From a virus: DNA of 26,010 bases. The stretch is from IMG/VR virus record IMGVR_UViG_3300020445_000060, positions 1 to 26,010 of that record, one strand, 5' to 3'. The notes under the pieces were generated by a model. The model saw only the letters and a list, made by a program, of their open reading frames with translations, did not search any database and had not been told where the DNA came from. Made by a program: the position numbers and the translations under genes. Positions 5,672 through 20,600 of the stretch are shown here, piece after piece. Within the stretch, counting starts at the first letter, position 1. Every line of letters begins with the position of its first letter.

Positions 5672-8600
5672 GGACCAGTTTCTGAAGTTGAAATTATTAG
5701 TAGAAATAATAGAGTTTTTTATAAAATACAATTATTCTCTGGATTTGATGAAAGAAGTCTAATTCAAGGTAATTTTACAATTTCACCAAAAACTAAGGTT
5801 ACAGACACTGTTTCTATTGGATCATCTGTAATTACAGTAGATTCTACAGTTGGATTTGGAACTACTGGAACAGTAATATCGGGTAATAATACCATTAGTT
5901 ATGGTAATAAAAATGTTAATCAGTTCTTTGATTGTACTGGTGTAACTGCAGTTATTAATCCAACTGATGATATTCGTTCTGATCAAATTATATTTGGATA
6001 TGAAGATGGGGATTCTAGTAAAAAGGTTGAATTAAGAATAACTGGTGTTCTTTCAGATATTAAAGATAAATCTAAATTTGGATTATTATTAGAAGATGAT
6101 TTAGTTTCTGTCAAAAACCTTGGTGAAAATATTTTAAATAAGAATAGAAATTTCAAAGAATTTGCATTTAATACGTGGAAATATAATGTAAGATCTAGAT
6201 ATGAAATTGAAAGCTTTAGTAATAACCAGATCGTTTTATTTGAAAAGGCAGATAGAGCTAGTTTAAAAGTTGGTGATACTGTTGATATTCTAAACAGAAA
6301 TGCTCAAGGTGCAGTTAATAATCTTGCTACAATAACTTTTATTAATGATAAAACCGTACAAATTGATCAGAATATCACTGTTCCTTCTTATACTGCATTA
6401 AGTATAAGAAAAAGATATGATTATGCAGGTGCATCAAATATAAACTTATCATCTTCAAATATTATTGCTGATGTTCAGAATGTTTATAATGAAAAAGATG
6501 AGTATATGTATGTCGCATCAAACTCATTACCAAAATATGAAATAACAAAGAAAAAATCTTATTCTTCTTTTGGATTAACTCCATCAACAACTATAAGTAA
6601 TCATTTTAAAGGATATGATTCTGGAACAAATCAATATTCTATTCTTGGATTTGATAGTAATGTTCCATTTATTACAGGAGATGAGATTGTATATACATCA
6701 TCTGGTTCTGATAATGTAATATCTGGTTTAAAGTTAAATGAAGTATATCATGTAGAAGTAATAAAAGATGGTAATAATACTAATACTATAAGACTATATG
6801 ATTCAAAATCCTTTATAGGAACTACTAAGTATGTTCAATTTGATGCATATTATGCAACATCAACCCATATGTTTACTTTAAGGCAACATAGTGGTAGAAG
6901 TTTAGCACCTAAGAAAGCATTAGCAAAGATTCCATTAGTACCAAATATTCAGTCTGGAACTGATACACCAACAACATTTGGACCTGTTGGTATGTTGGTA
7001 AATGGTGTAGAGATATTAAATTACAAAACTGATGATAAAATTTATTACGGTCCTTTAGAAGATATTAAAGTTTATAATACAGGAACTGATTATGATGTTA
7101 TAAATCCACCATCAATTCTAGCTTCTAAACCATCTGTTGGTATTGGTACTACAGCATTACTTACTGCTGTTGTTAGGGGATCTGTCAAAGATGTTTTAGT
7201 TGATCCTCAAGATTTTAGTATTCAAAGAATTGTTTCTTCAACTATTGATGGTGGAAATGGTAAAGATGCTAATATCTTACCAGTTTTGGTAAAACAATAT
7301 AGAGAAGTAGAATTTAATGCTTCACAAGTTGGTGTTGCATTAACTGGTGGTGTTGATATTACTAATGAAACTATAGTTTTTGAAAAAGAACATAGATTTA
7401 TGGAAGGTGAACCAATTGTTTACAATCCAAGTGGAAATTTACCACTTGGAATAGGTACTTTTGGTGGTTCTAATACAGATCAAGATGAATTTCTTGTTAA
7501 TGGTGCGATTTATTATCCAAAAATTATAAACACTAGAGCAATATACCTTCATAAAACTCTAGACGAATATAATGCTGGTATTAATACGGTTGGATTTACC
7601 ACTATTAATACTGGTGGAATTCATAAATTTAGAGAGCTTAATGAAAAAGATGTAATATCTGAATTTAAGATCCTTAATCCAGGTTATGGATATGAAAATA
7701 GAGTGATGAGAGTTGCTCCTACTGGTATTACAACATCTGTAAGTACTATAAATTTCAAAAATCATGGATTTAATGATGGTGAAATAGTAAATTACAGTTA
7801 TGAAGATACTAATACTGGAACTATAGGAAATCCAATAATAGGTCTTTCTAGTGAAAATTCCTATTATGTAATGAAATTGAATGATGATAGTTTCCAATTA
7901 TCAGATGTTGGTGTTACAGAAGAAAAAATAGGATCAGTTTTCTTTGATGGAGATGGTGATTTTCTTGATATTGGTGGTCATTCTGATTTTTCTCTCGGAA
8001 CTGATGATTTTACACTTGAATGTTGGATAAAAACTGCAGTTTCTGTTGCAGATGGTTCTAAAAATCGTACTATATGGATGTTGGATGGACCTACTGGTGA
8101 TGGTGAAGGACAATTAAAATTTAATATTAATCCTTCTGGAGGAGTAATTAATTTATTGGCATCAACTACTGCTTTTAGTGGAATAAGTGACGTTGCTGAT
8201 GATAAATGGCATTATATTGCAATAGTTCGTAAAGATGAAACTTTTACATTATATGTTGATGGTAAATATGAAAATAGTGCATCATTCAGTGGTAGTTTAT
8301 CACCTAATAATGGATCTCCAAGACCTAGACTTGGTACTTGGAATAATGCTAATGGTAATTTTAATGGAAATATTTCCAACTTAAGGTTGGTTAAAGGTGC
8401 TGCAAGATATATTTCAGACTTTACACCATCAAAAGCACCACTTGAAGATGTTCCTGGAACTATATTATTATGCTGTAAGAATTCTGGTTCAGTAACTGCA
8501 TTTGACGTTTCACCAAAATCAATTACAAATACTGGATCATCTATTAGTGATGCAAGTCCATTCTTCAAATCTACTGCAGAGTATTATTATGAAAGTAGAA

Positions 8601-11600
8601 ATTTTGTAAGATTTAAGTTCCCAGGTACTGGATGGCAAAGGATTTCATATCCACCTGTTACTATTAATGTAAATGCTGAAATTACTGGTGGTTCTATAGG
8701 TACTATTACAGCAACTCCAATTGTTAGAGGTGAAATAGTTGATGTATTTGCATATGAAAAAGGAACTGGATATGGATCAAAAATTCTCAATTTTGAAAGA
8801 AAACCAACTTTAACAATTAAAAATGGACTTTCTGCTCAATTGAAGTCAATTGTAAAAGATGGTAAGTTAATTGCAGTAGAAGTTCAGAATGGTGGATCAT
8901 TCTTTAATGCTGCTCCAGATTTAACTGTTAAAGGTAAAGGTGCTGGTGCAAAAATAAGAGCAGTTGTTGCAAACGGAAGAATTATTGATGTTATTGTTCT
9001 TAATAAAGGAACTAATTATGAAGATAATAGTACTTCAATTTCTATAACTCCTCCTGGTAGAAATTGTGTTTTAGATCCAAGTGTAAGACCACTTGTAGTT
9101 AATAATCATGCTAGATTTGGTGATGAGGTATTGTATGAGAATAAAGACGATTTATCATATACTATCGTTGGATATTCAACTATTAGAGATGGTACTGCAG
9201 TAGGTGATCCAAATCCAGATACAGGACATTCTGGAGTTATAGGATGGGCTAATGATGGTAATCCAATTTATGGACCATTTGGATATGATGATCCAAAAGA
9301 TTTAACATCTTCAATTGTAAAATTAGAAACAGGATATAGTGCATCACAATATAATATTACTGATAGACCTCCAATAAATGATTTTGAATTAGGTTATTTT
9401 GTTGAAGATTATAAATTTGATAGTACTGGACATTTAGATATTCATAATGGTAGATTTACAAAAACACCAGAATTTCCTAACGGTGTTTATGCTTATCATG
9501 CTGGAGTAACTACTAATTTTGATAATAATACATTAAAAGCAGAATTTCCTTATTTCGTTGGAGATACTTATAGATCAAATCCTTCAGTAACAATACTTGA
9601 TCAGAGCTTTGACTTTATTAATTCAGAATTGGTTAGAAATACTTATCCTTATAGAGTAAGACAAGATTATTCTGGAAATGATTTCTTAGTTGAATCTAAT
9701 GAAGAATATAACCAAACTGCTATTATTGAATCTGCTTCTAGAGGAACTATAGATTCACTAACTATCGTTAATCCAGGAACAGATTATAAGGTTGGAAATA
9801 CTATTAATTTTGATAATACAAATACTGAAGGTGGTGGAGCGACTGCAGAAGTTACTTTTATTGATGGTAAGGAAATTGTAGATTTAACTACTTCTTATGA
9901 CAAATTTGAAAATTCAGTTATTGTTTGGGAAAATCAAGAAAATTTAAGAGTATATACTCATTATAATGGCAATTTTTCACCAAAAACACACAATCTTTTA
10001 AATGGTGATAGAATTACGATTTCGGGTGTTACTACTCACGTAGATGGTTTATTAGATTCTCATATAATAGGAGTTACTTCAGAAACAAGTTATTTGATTG
10101 ATGATTTACCAGAGCATTCTACTTCTGGTATTGTTACTGATATCTATGTTTCTAGTATACCACCTTTAATTGGTGCAGGAACATCTGTTGGTATTGGAAC
10201 AGAAAACTTAATTGTTATTGATAGGTATGATGATCAAAATATAATAAGAGTTAAGAGGGAACTAACTGGTGTTGCTCATACTATAGGTACTAATATTTAC
10301 TTTAGAGCAGATTCCTTTACTATTCCATTAGCATCGGATTATTTTGAATCTGAGAAGGATGATAAAGTCTACTTTAATCCAAATCAGTCTGTTGGTGTAG
10401 GTGTAGCAACAGGTACAGAGACATCTATTGCTCAATTTGTTGGTAATACTAAGAAAGTTATATCAATACCAACTCAAAGCATTTATTTACCAGATCATCC
10501 ATTTAAAACAAATCAAGCACTTGTTTTAAGAAAAAATACTGGTGATAATGCTATACAAGTTAGAGATACTTCTTCTGGACCTAATATTAATTTACCTGTA
10601 AGTGGTGATCAACAAACAGTATATGTTGTAAACCAAGGAAAAGATTTTGTAGGTCTTGTAACACAAATTGGATTAACAACAAGCACAAGTGGTTTATTCT
10701 TTAATAATAATGGTTCTAATAGTTACAATTATTCTTTAGAGACTACTAAGACTCAATTAGTTGCTACTGCTAGTAAAATTAAAACTTTAGTAGCAATTTC
10801 AACAGTACATAATTTAACTAATCAAGATAAAATTGAGTTAAATGTTAAACCAAGACTTTCTTTAGGAGTTGATGAAGATGTTTCTATAAAAGTTAAGTAT
10901 AATAACACTTATAATAAGATTCTTCTTAATCCTATAGGATTTAGTTCAAGTCTAGTTAAAAATTCATCTTATGGTACAGATAGATTACATAGTAGTTTTA
11001 ATCTTAATACTCATCAATTAAATTCTGGAGATAAAGTTTTCTATACAGCAGGTGATAATGATATTGCTGCTGGATTAGATACAGGATCTTATTTTGTATA
11101 TAAGATAGATGATAATAATATTAAATTAGCAAATACTTATATAGATGTATTCTCAGATCCACCAAAAATTATTAGTATTGGTAGTACTGGAGGAGCAGTT
11201 CAAGAAATAAGTAAAGTTAATCCTCAGATTGAAGTAATTAAAAATAATAATGTAGTATTTAATATATCCGATAGTTCTTTAATAGGTTATGATTTTAAAT
11301 TATTCTATGACCAAAAAGTAAGTAATCAATTTGTTTCAACAGGAACAACTAATACATTCTCGGTTGTGAGAAATGGAACGGTTGGTATTAATACATATGC
11401 ATCAGCTACTATTACTTACAATAAGGATTTACCTACTAAGTTATATTATTCTTTAGAGAAATCTGGTAAAATTATTGATCCTGATAAAGATGTTAAGCAT
11501 TATTCTGAAATTTTATATAGAGATAGTGTTTATAAAGGATCATTTACTGCTTTTGGAATAGGTTCTACTTCATTCTTTATTTCTTTAGATGAAGTCCCAG

Positions 11601-14600
11601 AAAGATTAAAATATATTAAATCTGATTGTACTGATTTAAAATATACTACATCTTCTTTAACTGCTAGTGGACCAATAACCAATTTAAATATTATTTCTGG
11701 TGGTGCAAATTATAAGAAGCTTCCAACTATTAGTGGATTATCTACTGGAACATCAACTTCTCTTGGTAATAATGCAATTATTAGACCACAAACCAATACT
11801 ATTGGTAAACTTAATGAATTTAGAATTTTAAATGAAGGATTTGAATATTCATCTGATACAACTCTCAATCCTCAAGCACAAATTTACACACATCTTGGAT
11901 TAGAGGGATCTGAGAAAATAACAAGAATAGAAGTTATTAGTGGAGGTAAAAACTATACTTCTCCACCAGATGTTGTTCTAGTTAATGAGTATACTAAAAA
12001 AATTGTTGATAGTGGAGCATTAAGAGTTAGTCCATCGTTTAATGCTAATTCAATAGATGCTATTGAAATTATTGACGAACCAAAAGGATTGGACTCAGTA
12101 TCTCATAGACTTTATACTGTAAAAAATAGTAATGGAATACAAGTTGTAAGAATAACAAATTATAATTCAAATACTGGTGTTGTAACATTAGAACTTAATA
12201 CGCCAGCTATTGATGGATTTATTACTCCACCATTTAGCGTTGGTGATGAGATTTTTGTTGAAGGTCTTGGAAGAAAGTCACAAACTGATGATTTGGGAAA
12301 TGTAACAACTCCAGGCGATGGATTCAACTCAACAGATCATAATTATAATTTCTTTAGAGTAACTTCATATACAAACTCTAATCCAGCTGTTTTAGAATAT
12401 AATATTGGAGATTATACTACCAATGCTGGAAATCCTTTAGGTTCTGAATCTACATTTACTTCTATTGTTAAATCTGATAATTATCCTGAATTTTCTATTA
12501 CTAGAGTACCAAGTCTTTTCTTTATTGAAGAGTTTATTAAAATAAATGATACTCTAACAGATTTAAAAGTTAAAGTTGTAGATAAAAGCTTTATTAAAGT
12601 TGTTGGTGATTATGAATTAAAAGTTGGTGATATATTAACTGGAGCAACATCTGGTAATTTTGCTACAGTTAATAGTATTGATGCATATAATAATAGATTT
12701 GTAATTGATTATGCAAATAGAAAACATTTTGGATGGAAAGATGATCGTGGACAGTTAAGTAATGATCTTCAAGTAATACCAGACAATGATTATTATCAAA
12801 ATCTTTCATACACTGTTAAGAGTCCAATAACTTGGGATAAAATGGTTGATCCAGTTAATAAACTGGTTCATACAGTAGGAATGAAGAATTTTGCTGATAC
12901 GGAAGTACTTTCAAAAGCACAAGTTGCTATAGGAGTAACTCAATCTCTATCTCCTGTATTAGATTTCATATCTTCAAGAAGAGTTGATACTATTAATAAT
13001 TTCGATTTAGTTGCAGATTATGATCCTGGTGTAGATTTCTCTAGATTTATTCTTTTCCAAAGTAAGAAATTAACAGATTATATTTTATGTGAGACTAATA
13101 GAGTTCTTCAAATAGATGATATTAGTGGTGCTTTCTCAAGTTCTGAATTAAATAGGCAAACTTTTACTGATGTATCATTATATTCTATTACAGATTTCTA
13201 TTCTAAGTTCTTAATACAAGTAACAGATGAAGAAAAACAAACTAGCCAATTAAGTGAAGTTGTTGTTCTAAACAATTTTGATAGTACATTTACTGCAAAT
13301 AAAGCAGAAATTTATACTGATACAAAACTCGGTGATTTTAGTGGATTATTAGGGGATGTTGGAGATCCTGTTTTAAGATTTACCCCAACAAATCCAAATG
13401 ATTTTAGTTATAATTTAAAAGTTTATAGAGAATCATTTGATATTGCACCATTTAATATTGGAGTAGGATTTACTGATATTGGATTTACTAGATTATCTTC
13501 TAAAACAGAAAGATTGGGACCAGCAGATGGATCTGGAACACTTGGTTTTAGTACAACAGTCTTTAGATCATTATCCAGTCAGTTTGATGCTTTCTTTGGA
13601 TATGCTCATGTAAGAAATGAATCTACTGAAAGACAGAATTATTTTGAAGTTGCTGGATATTATGATGGTCAAGACACTCATATAGCAGAATCTTATTTTG
13701 ATACTGATAGTTTCCAAGGTTTCTCTGGAAGTTATATTGGTACTTTTGGATTAACTGTTGATAGTGGTATTATGAGATTGAAGTTTGATAATATGGTTAA
13801 TGATAATATTACTGTTAAAACTAAGGTAGTTGGTATAGGATCTACTACTGCTGGTATAGCAACATATAGATATCTCGTTACTGATCAAATTGCTGGAACA
13901 GAAAGAACTGCAAGATTGGAATCTGTATATAAGATTGCATCTGGTTTAACTACTGTCTTTACTTTAGATAAAACTCTAGAATTTTCTGATAAATCTATAA
14001 TTAAAGTTGGAGTAGGATCTACTGCGGCTGTTCATAATCTATGGGTTTCTTTAGATACAAATAGACATGCTTCAATGCATTCTCCATTTATATCTGTTGG
14101 TAGTACATCTGGTATTGGAACATTTTCAACTGCTTTATCTGGAGACACTCTTTCAGTTATATTCCACCCAGATCCAGAATTTGCTTCAGATAATATAGAA
14201 GTACAGGCATATAATCAAATAATATATGCTGATAAAGATGAATTTAACATTCCAGGAAATTATACTTATGGAACATCAATTGAAGGAATAAGTAATGCAT
14301 TCTATGGATCATTGAATGAATTTGGTAAAGATAAGTTAGATTTTGATGTTAAGTATAATAATATACCAATATATCAAAAAACATTCAATCCAAAGACTAC
14401 AAGTATATTAAATCGTGCTACAGGTCTCTTTAGTATTGATAATCATTTCTTTGAAACTGGTGAAGAACTAGTTTATACTCCAGATTCAACTTTACTTGGT
14501 ATTGATGGAACACCTATTGGTATTGGATCTGCTAGAGTACAAGGTGTACAGTTTACTGCTGATATTATTGCTGGATTCTCAACTGTTACTGGTATTGCAG

Positions 14601-17600
14601 ATACTACTTCAATGGCAGTTGGACAATCAATTGAACATCTTGCAACTAGTGGTCAGACTATAGATGATTATCTAATAACAGGAATTAGTACAGGGTACAA
14701 TTATTTTTATGGTGATACTACTGGTTCTAGTAATGTTATTACAGGTATTGCTAATACAACATTACTGAGTGTTGGTGCAATAGTATTCAAACAAACAACA
14801 GATGCTGTAATAGCTGGTGCTGGATCAACCATTACAAATATTGGAATTAATTCTATCACATTAAGTGCTAATACAACATTACCAACAGCAACAGGTGTAG
14901 CATTGTATTCAACTGATGTTGCTTGGCACTTGAGTATGAATAATGTTTCTACTGGAACTACATTCAGAGAAAGATTTGAAGTTGGTTTATCAACTACTAT
15001 TTGCCCAACAAAAGTTTATGCTATTAAAGTTACTAAAGATACATTTAAGATTACTGGTACTTCTGGAGGAACTTCTTCTAATCCAGGTGTAGGATTTACC
15101 TTTACTTCTACAGGAACAGGTAATTATCATAGACTTGAAATGACGAAGAAGCTTGAAAAAGCATTAATTACTGTTGATGGTGTAACTCAGTATCCTTTGA
15201 TGTATACTCCATTATCATATACTCTTGCAAATAATACTTCAACTATTGGTGCTGGATTAACATTCTTATCACTTTCTGGTATTTCATCAATAAAACCAAG
15301 AGATATTGTAAAATTAGATGATGAGTTTCTTGATATTCTTAATGTTGGATTAGGTACTCTTCCAGTTGGACCTATTTCTGGTGTTGGAACATATCCTGTT
15401 ATTGAAGTTAAGAGAGGATTTGTTGGAAGTTCTGCAACAACTCATACTGATGGAAGTTCAATTAGAATATACAAAGGTGCCTTTAATATTGTAGGAAATA
15501 AAATATGGTTTACTGATGCTCCTGATGGTAGAGGAGATAATAATAGATTGAATTCTAGTGCTCTTGCAAAAGCGAAATCTACATTTAATGGTAGAGTTTA
15601 TCTTCGTACAGATTATACTGGTAATAAAGTATATGATGATATTTCTCTAAGTTTCAATGGAATAGGAAGATCATTTACTGTTTATAAGGAAGGACAAAAT
15701 ACAACTGGTGTAGAAGCTGGAAGTGACCTTGTATTCATTAATGATGTATTCCAGACACCAAATACAGTTAATAATGCTGGAAATAACTATGTATTTGCTG
15801 AAACTGCTGGAATTACTAGTGTAACCTTTACTGGAATTACCAGAACTGGTACTGATGATATTATAACTGTTGATTATGATATTAACCAGAATCAGATCCC
15901 AAGAGGCGGTGTAGTAGTTTCTCTTGGATCTACAGGTGGATTAGGTTATGCACCTCTTGTAGGAGCATCAGTCACCACTACAGTGAACGCTGCTGGTGCA
16001 ATAACTTCTATTGGTATAGGATCTACAGGAACATTTGGATCTGGATATAGTGGACAAGTTGGTATTGCAATATCTGATCCTCAACATGTTGGAAGTGCTG
16101 CTACTATTGTTGCTACAGTTGGTGCAGAGTATCCTCATAAGTTTGTAAGTGCAGGAACTAGTGCCATATACTATGGTGGACAATACTCCCATACCTTCGT
16201 AGGTGCTGCTCAGAGTGCAGTTACTAAAGTTGGTGGTGCTTCTACAACACCAACTGGTGCAACTTATAATCCCGCTACAGGTGTTCTTGTATTAACATTT
16301 GCTAATGCTCATGGTATTACTGCAAGTGATTTTATTAGAATAGGAAGAAATACACTAACATTTACTTGTACTAAAGATAATAATGCTACACAACATGCTT
16401 ATCCTCGTGCAACTGATCCTGTTGATGGAAAGAATATAGATGTTACTGCAGTTACAACAAGTAGTCCTCATACTGTAACTGTTAATGTTGGAATATCGAC
16501 TGTTAAATATCATAATATTTCTGATGCTGAATATAATCCTGCAACTGGAGATTTAGTTGTAACATCAGTTGGGCATGGACAAACTGCAGGTAATATTGTT
16601 GGTATTGCAACAAATTCGATAGTATTTACATGTGGACAAGATAATTATTCTTCCGAGCATTCATATCCACGTTTAACTGACCCTGCTAATAATAAATCCA
16701 TTTCAATTGGAACAACATCTATTAACACATTTACTTTAAATGTTGGTAAATCACAATCAGGTGATGGTGGAGAATTAACATTTAATATAATTGGTATGGG
16801 TACTGGATATGTAAATCCAGTTATACAAGTAGATAATCCAGCATACGCTAATTTGGGTGTTAAAGGATTATCTAGATTGGGTCTTGGAGATACTACATCA
16901 ACAGGTATTGGTTTATCAATGACCTTTGAATCTAGACCATCAAGTGCTAAACCTCAAGAAGATAGATTTGGTGATGCTGCATCTCTTATTCGCCAAAACA
17001 AAACACTAATTGGTGAAGTTGCTGTTCAGCGTATGTTGGATAAGTATAACGGTCCTTATGAGCATAAATTTGATTCTGGATCTAGTACTTTAACTAATGC
17101 TGTTAATATAGTAGGTGCTGGTAATCTTACACCTAATGCTGCAGCATATAATGCCTCAACTGGTGTTTTAACACTAGGATTTGCTGGTAATCATGGATTA
17201 GTAACAAATGATGCTATTTCGATTGTTGATCGTTCTTTAGCATTTACATGTGCCTTAGATAATTTTGATACTACAACTCTATACCCTCGTGGTGATGATC
17301 CAGTTGGTTCTGGTAGAACTGTTGCTATTACTAAGACATCAAATACAGAATTTACTGTTAATGTTGGTGCTGCTATATTTAAGGTAGCATCTGGTGTTGG
17401 TACATTTGTTAATCAAGATTGTATTGATGATGTTATAGATGTTGTAGATGTTGTTGCATATAATACCGAATATGGTGGTAATGATAGAACTTATGATGCT
17501 GCGAATCTGTATATAAGTGGAGCTCATGTTGCTGATGAAGAACCACAGACCATATATGCTTTCCAGCAAGCCAGAGATATGGCAATACAAGCAATGCGTA

Positions 17601-20600
17601 ATGAACGTATTGGTATTCAATCTGGTGGACAGTATGTTCATAAGTTTGTAACTTCAAATGCTAATGCTGTAACTAGTGGTGGTGATTATCCACATACATT
17701 CGTAAGTGCAGCAAGTAGTGCAGTATACAGTGGTGGTGATTATGCACATACATTTGTAGGTGCTACTTCTGGTGCAGTTCGTATTGGTTCTTGGGTTGGT
17801 GCTGGATTAACACCCACACAAGCAGTTTATACACCATCAACTGGTTTACTAACATTTACAGTTTCTGGTAGACATAATCTTAGACATGGTGTTGATACTG
17901 TTGGTATTGCTACTAATTCATTAACATTTACTTGTGCAAGAGATAATCATGCTACTGAGCACACATATCCTCGCACAACTGATCCAGTACATAACCTTAT
18001 TAATGTTGCAGTTGCATCTACAACTTTAACCAAATTTACTGTTAATGTTGGTGTATCAACCTTAGTATATCATCCAGTTTCTGCTGCAGCATATACTCCT
18101 GGAACTGGTGATTTAACAATGACAGTTGGGAATTTGCATGGATTATCCCCTGCAACTTCACATACAATATCTACTGCAACATACACACCAACAACTGGTA
18201 TTTGTACCTTTACACTTGCATCTCATGGATTTGCTAAAGGTGAATATGTCAAGATAGATGATGGAGCATTGAAATTTACATGTGCTAAAGATAATCATGC
18301 TGGATTACATACATATCCTCGTTCATCAGATCCTGTTAGTGGTAGATGGCTTCCAATTCTTGGTGTAGCTGCTAATACATTTGAAGTTAATGTTGGATAT
18401 GCAAATAGTGATGATGTTGGTATTCATACTCTTGTATCTGTAGTTAATAATAGCCTTAAGAAAGCAGTAAGTAATATTGGAATTAATACAGCATCTCTAA
18501 CCTTTACATGTGCTAGAGATTCACATGCAACACAACATGCTTATCCTCGTGCTGGATACGCTCATACATTTGTGAGTGCATTAACTGATTGTATTAGTGT
18601 AACTGGGGCAGCATCAAGAACTCCTACAGGAGCAACTTATGATGGAGTAACTGGTGATTTGGTAATAGACTTTGGTAGAGCACATGGAATGAATACTTCC
18701 AATACCGTTGGTATTGCTACTAATTCATTAACATTTACTTGTGCTTTAGACAATCATGCTACTAATCACACTTATCCTCGTGTAACTGATCCTGTTCATA
18801 ATGTCACAACATTACCTGTTCTTTCAACAACTACTAATACTATTACAATTAATGTTGGAAGATCTGGTACTAATGATCCAGTACATAAAGCAGTAATTGG
18901 TGTTGGAGCAACTGCACCTACTACAATTACAGTTAATGTAGGTGTAACAACTTTAGCACCTAAAGGTATTTCTACAGCGACTTATGCTCCTAATGACGGT
19001 AAATTAGTATTCACATCACCTAATCATGGATTACGTGCTCCAACTAAGCACACAATAACAACATGTACCTATACACCAAGTACAGGTGTATTGATTCTTA
19101 ATATTCCTCATCATCAGTTTACTAATGGTGATTATATTAAGATTAAAGATGATTCTATATTAATGACATGTGCTAAGGATAATCATGCATCACAACATTC
19201 TTATCCTAGACCTAGTGATCCTTCAAGCAACAAGTGGTTATCAGTTTCTGGTGTAGGGATTAATACCTTTGCAGTCAATGTGGGTGTTTCTCCAGATTTA
19301 TCTGCTCATACATTTGTATCTGCAACTACTGGTGGTATTGAAAGATCATCCAGCAGTGTTGGAATTGCTACTACTTCCTTAACATTCACATGTGATAAGG
19401 ATGATCATGCTACACAACATCATTATCCTCGTACAACTGATTTTGCTCATAATGAATCAATTCAAGTTGATGCTGTAGACGGAAATACATTTACTGTAAA
19501 TGTGGGTGTATCTTCAACAGCATTTACCGATTATAAGCAAATTTACGATAAGGGAATAAGAGGAGATTATACAAGAATACCTGGAGAATATACAGTTGGT
19601 GATTGTGCAAACGTTGCTTCTGCTATTGATGTGTTGGTAGGAATTGTTACTATTGCTGTTGGTGCATCTGTTTTACCAGTTAGAACACCTGCTAATACTA
19701 ATTTATTCAGCATATCTAAATTTGATATTAAAAACCCAGGATATTCTTTTGAAAGAGGAGATATATTTGAACCAATTGGAATTGTTACTGCTAAAGGTTT
19801 AGTTGGTGCAAGATATGCACATAAATTTGTTGGTTCTGCAACTAGTTCAATTGTTTCTGGTGGTGATTATGCACATACATTTGTAAGTGCAACAACAGAT
19901 GCCATTTATGAAGGTGGTAGTTATGATCATACATTTGTAAGTGCAGCTGCTAGTGCTATTGTACCTAAGACAACTCATCCTTGGATTGGTATTGGAATAA
20001 CTCCTACAGATGCTGATTACAATGCGGAAACAGGTGCTTTACTATTAACATTTGCTTCTAGTCATGGACTTACTGGTAGTGATAAGATAGGAATTGCAAC
20101 CAATTCTTTAGTATTCACATGTGCAAGAGATAATTACGCAACACAACACGCTTATCCTCGTTCAAGCGACCCTGTTCATAATAATGGTGAAATATCAATT
20201 GCATCAACTACTACTGATACTATTACCGTAAATGTAGGTGTATCTACTATTGTTAATCATCCAGTGGGTGTTGTAACATATGTTCCATCAACTGGAAATA
20301 TAGTTGTAACTGTTGGTGCTGGTCATTCATTCACTGGATTTAGTACACATACAATTTCAACTTGTACATATACACCTTCCACAGGAACTTTAGACTTTAC
20401 AGTTACTGGTCATGGATTCTCTGAAGGTGAATATATTCAAATTCCAAATAATTCATTGAGATTTACATGTACTAAAGATAATCATGCTACATTCCATACT
20501 TATCCAAGAACTACTGATCCAAATAGTAGTAAATGGTTACCAATACAACAAGTAGGAGTTAATACATTCCAAGTTAATGTTGGAAATTCTAAAGATTCCA

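Noticed and set aside
8212-8568. 118-codon open frame on the - strand
   Set aside because: It lies wholly under the LamG domain and reads as the complement of its biased codons; no promoter or ribosome site.
17339-17657. Two overlapping - strand frames (100 and 74 codons)
   Set aside because: Low-complexity Ile/Asn/Tyr/His peptides created by the A/T-biased antisense of the repeat array.
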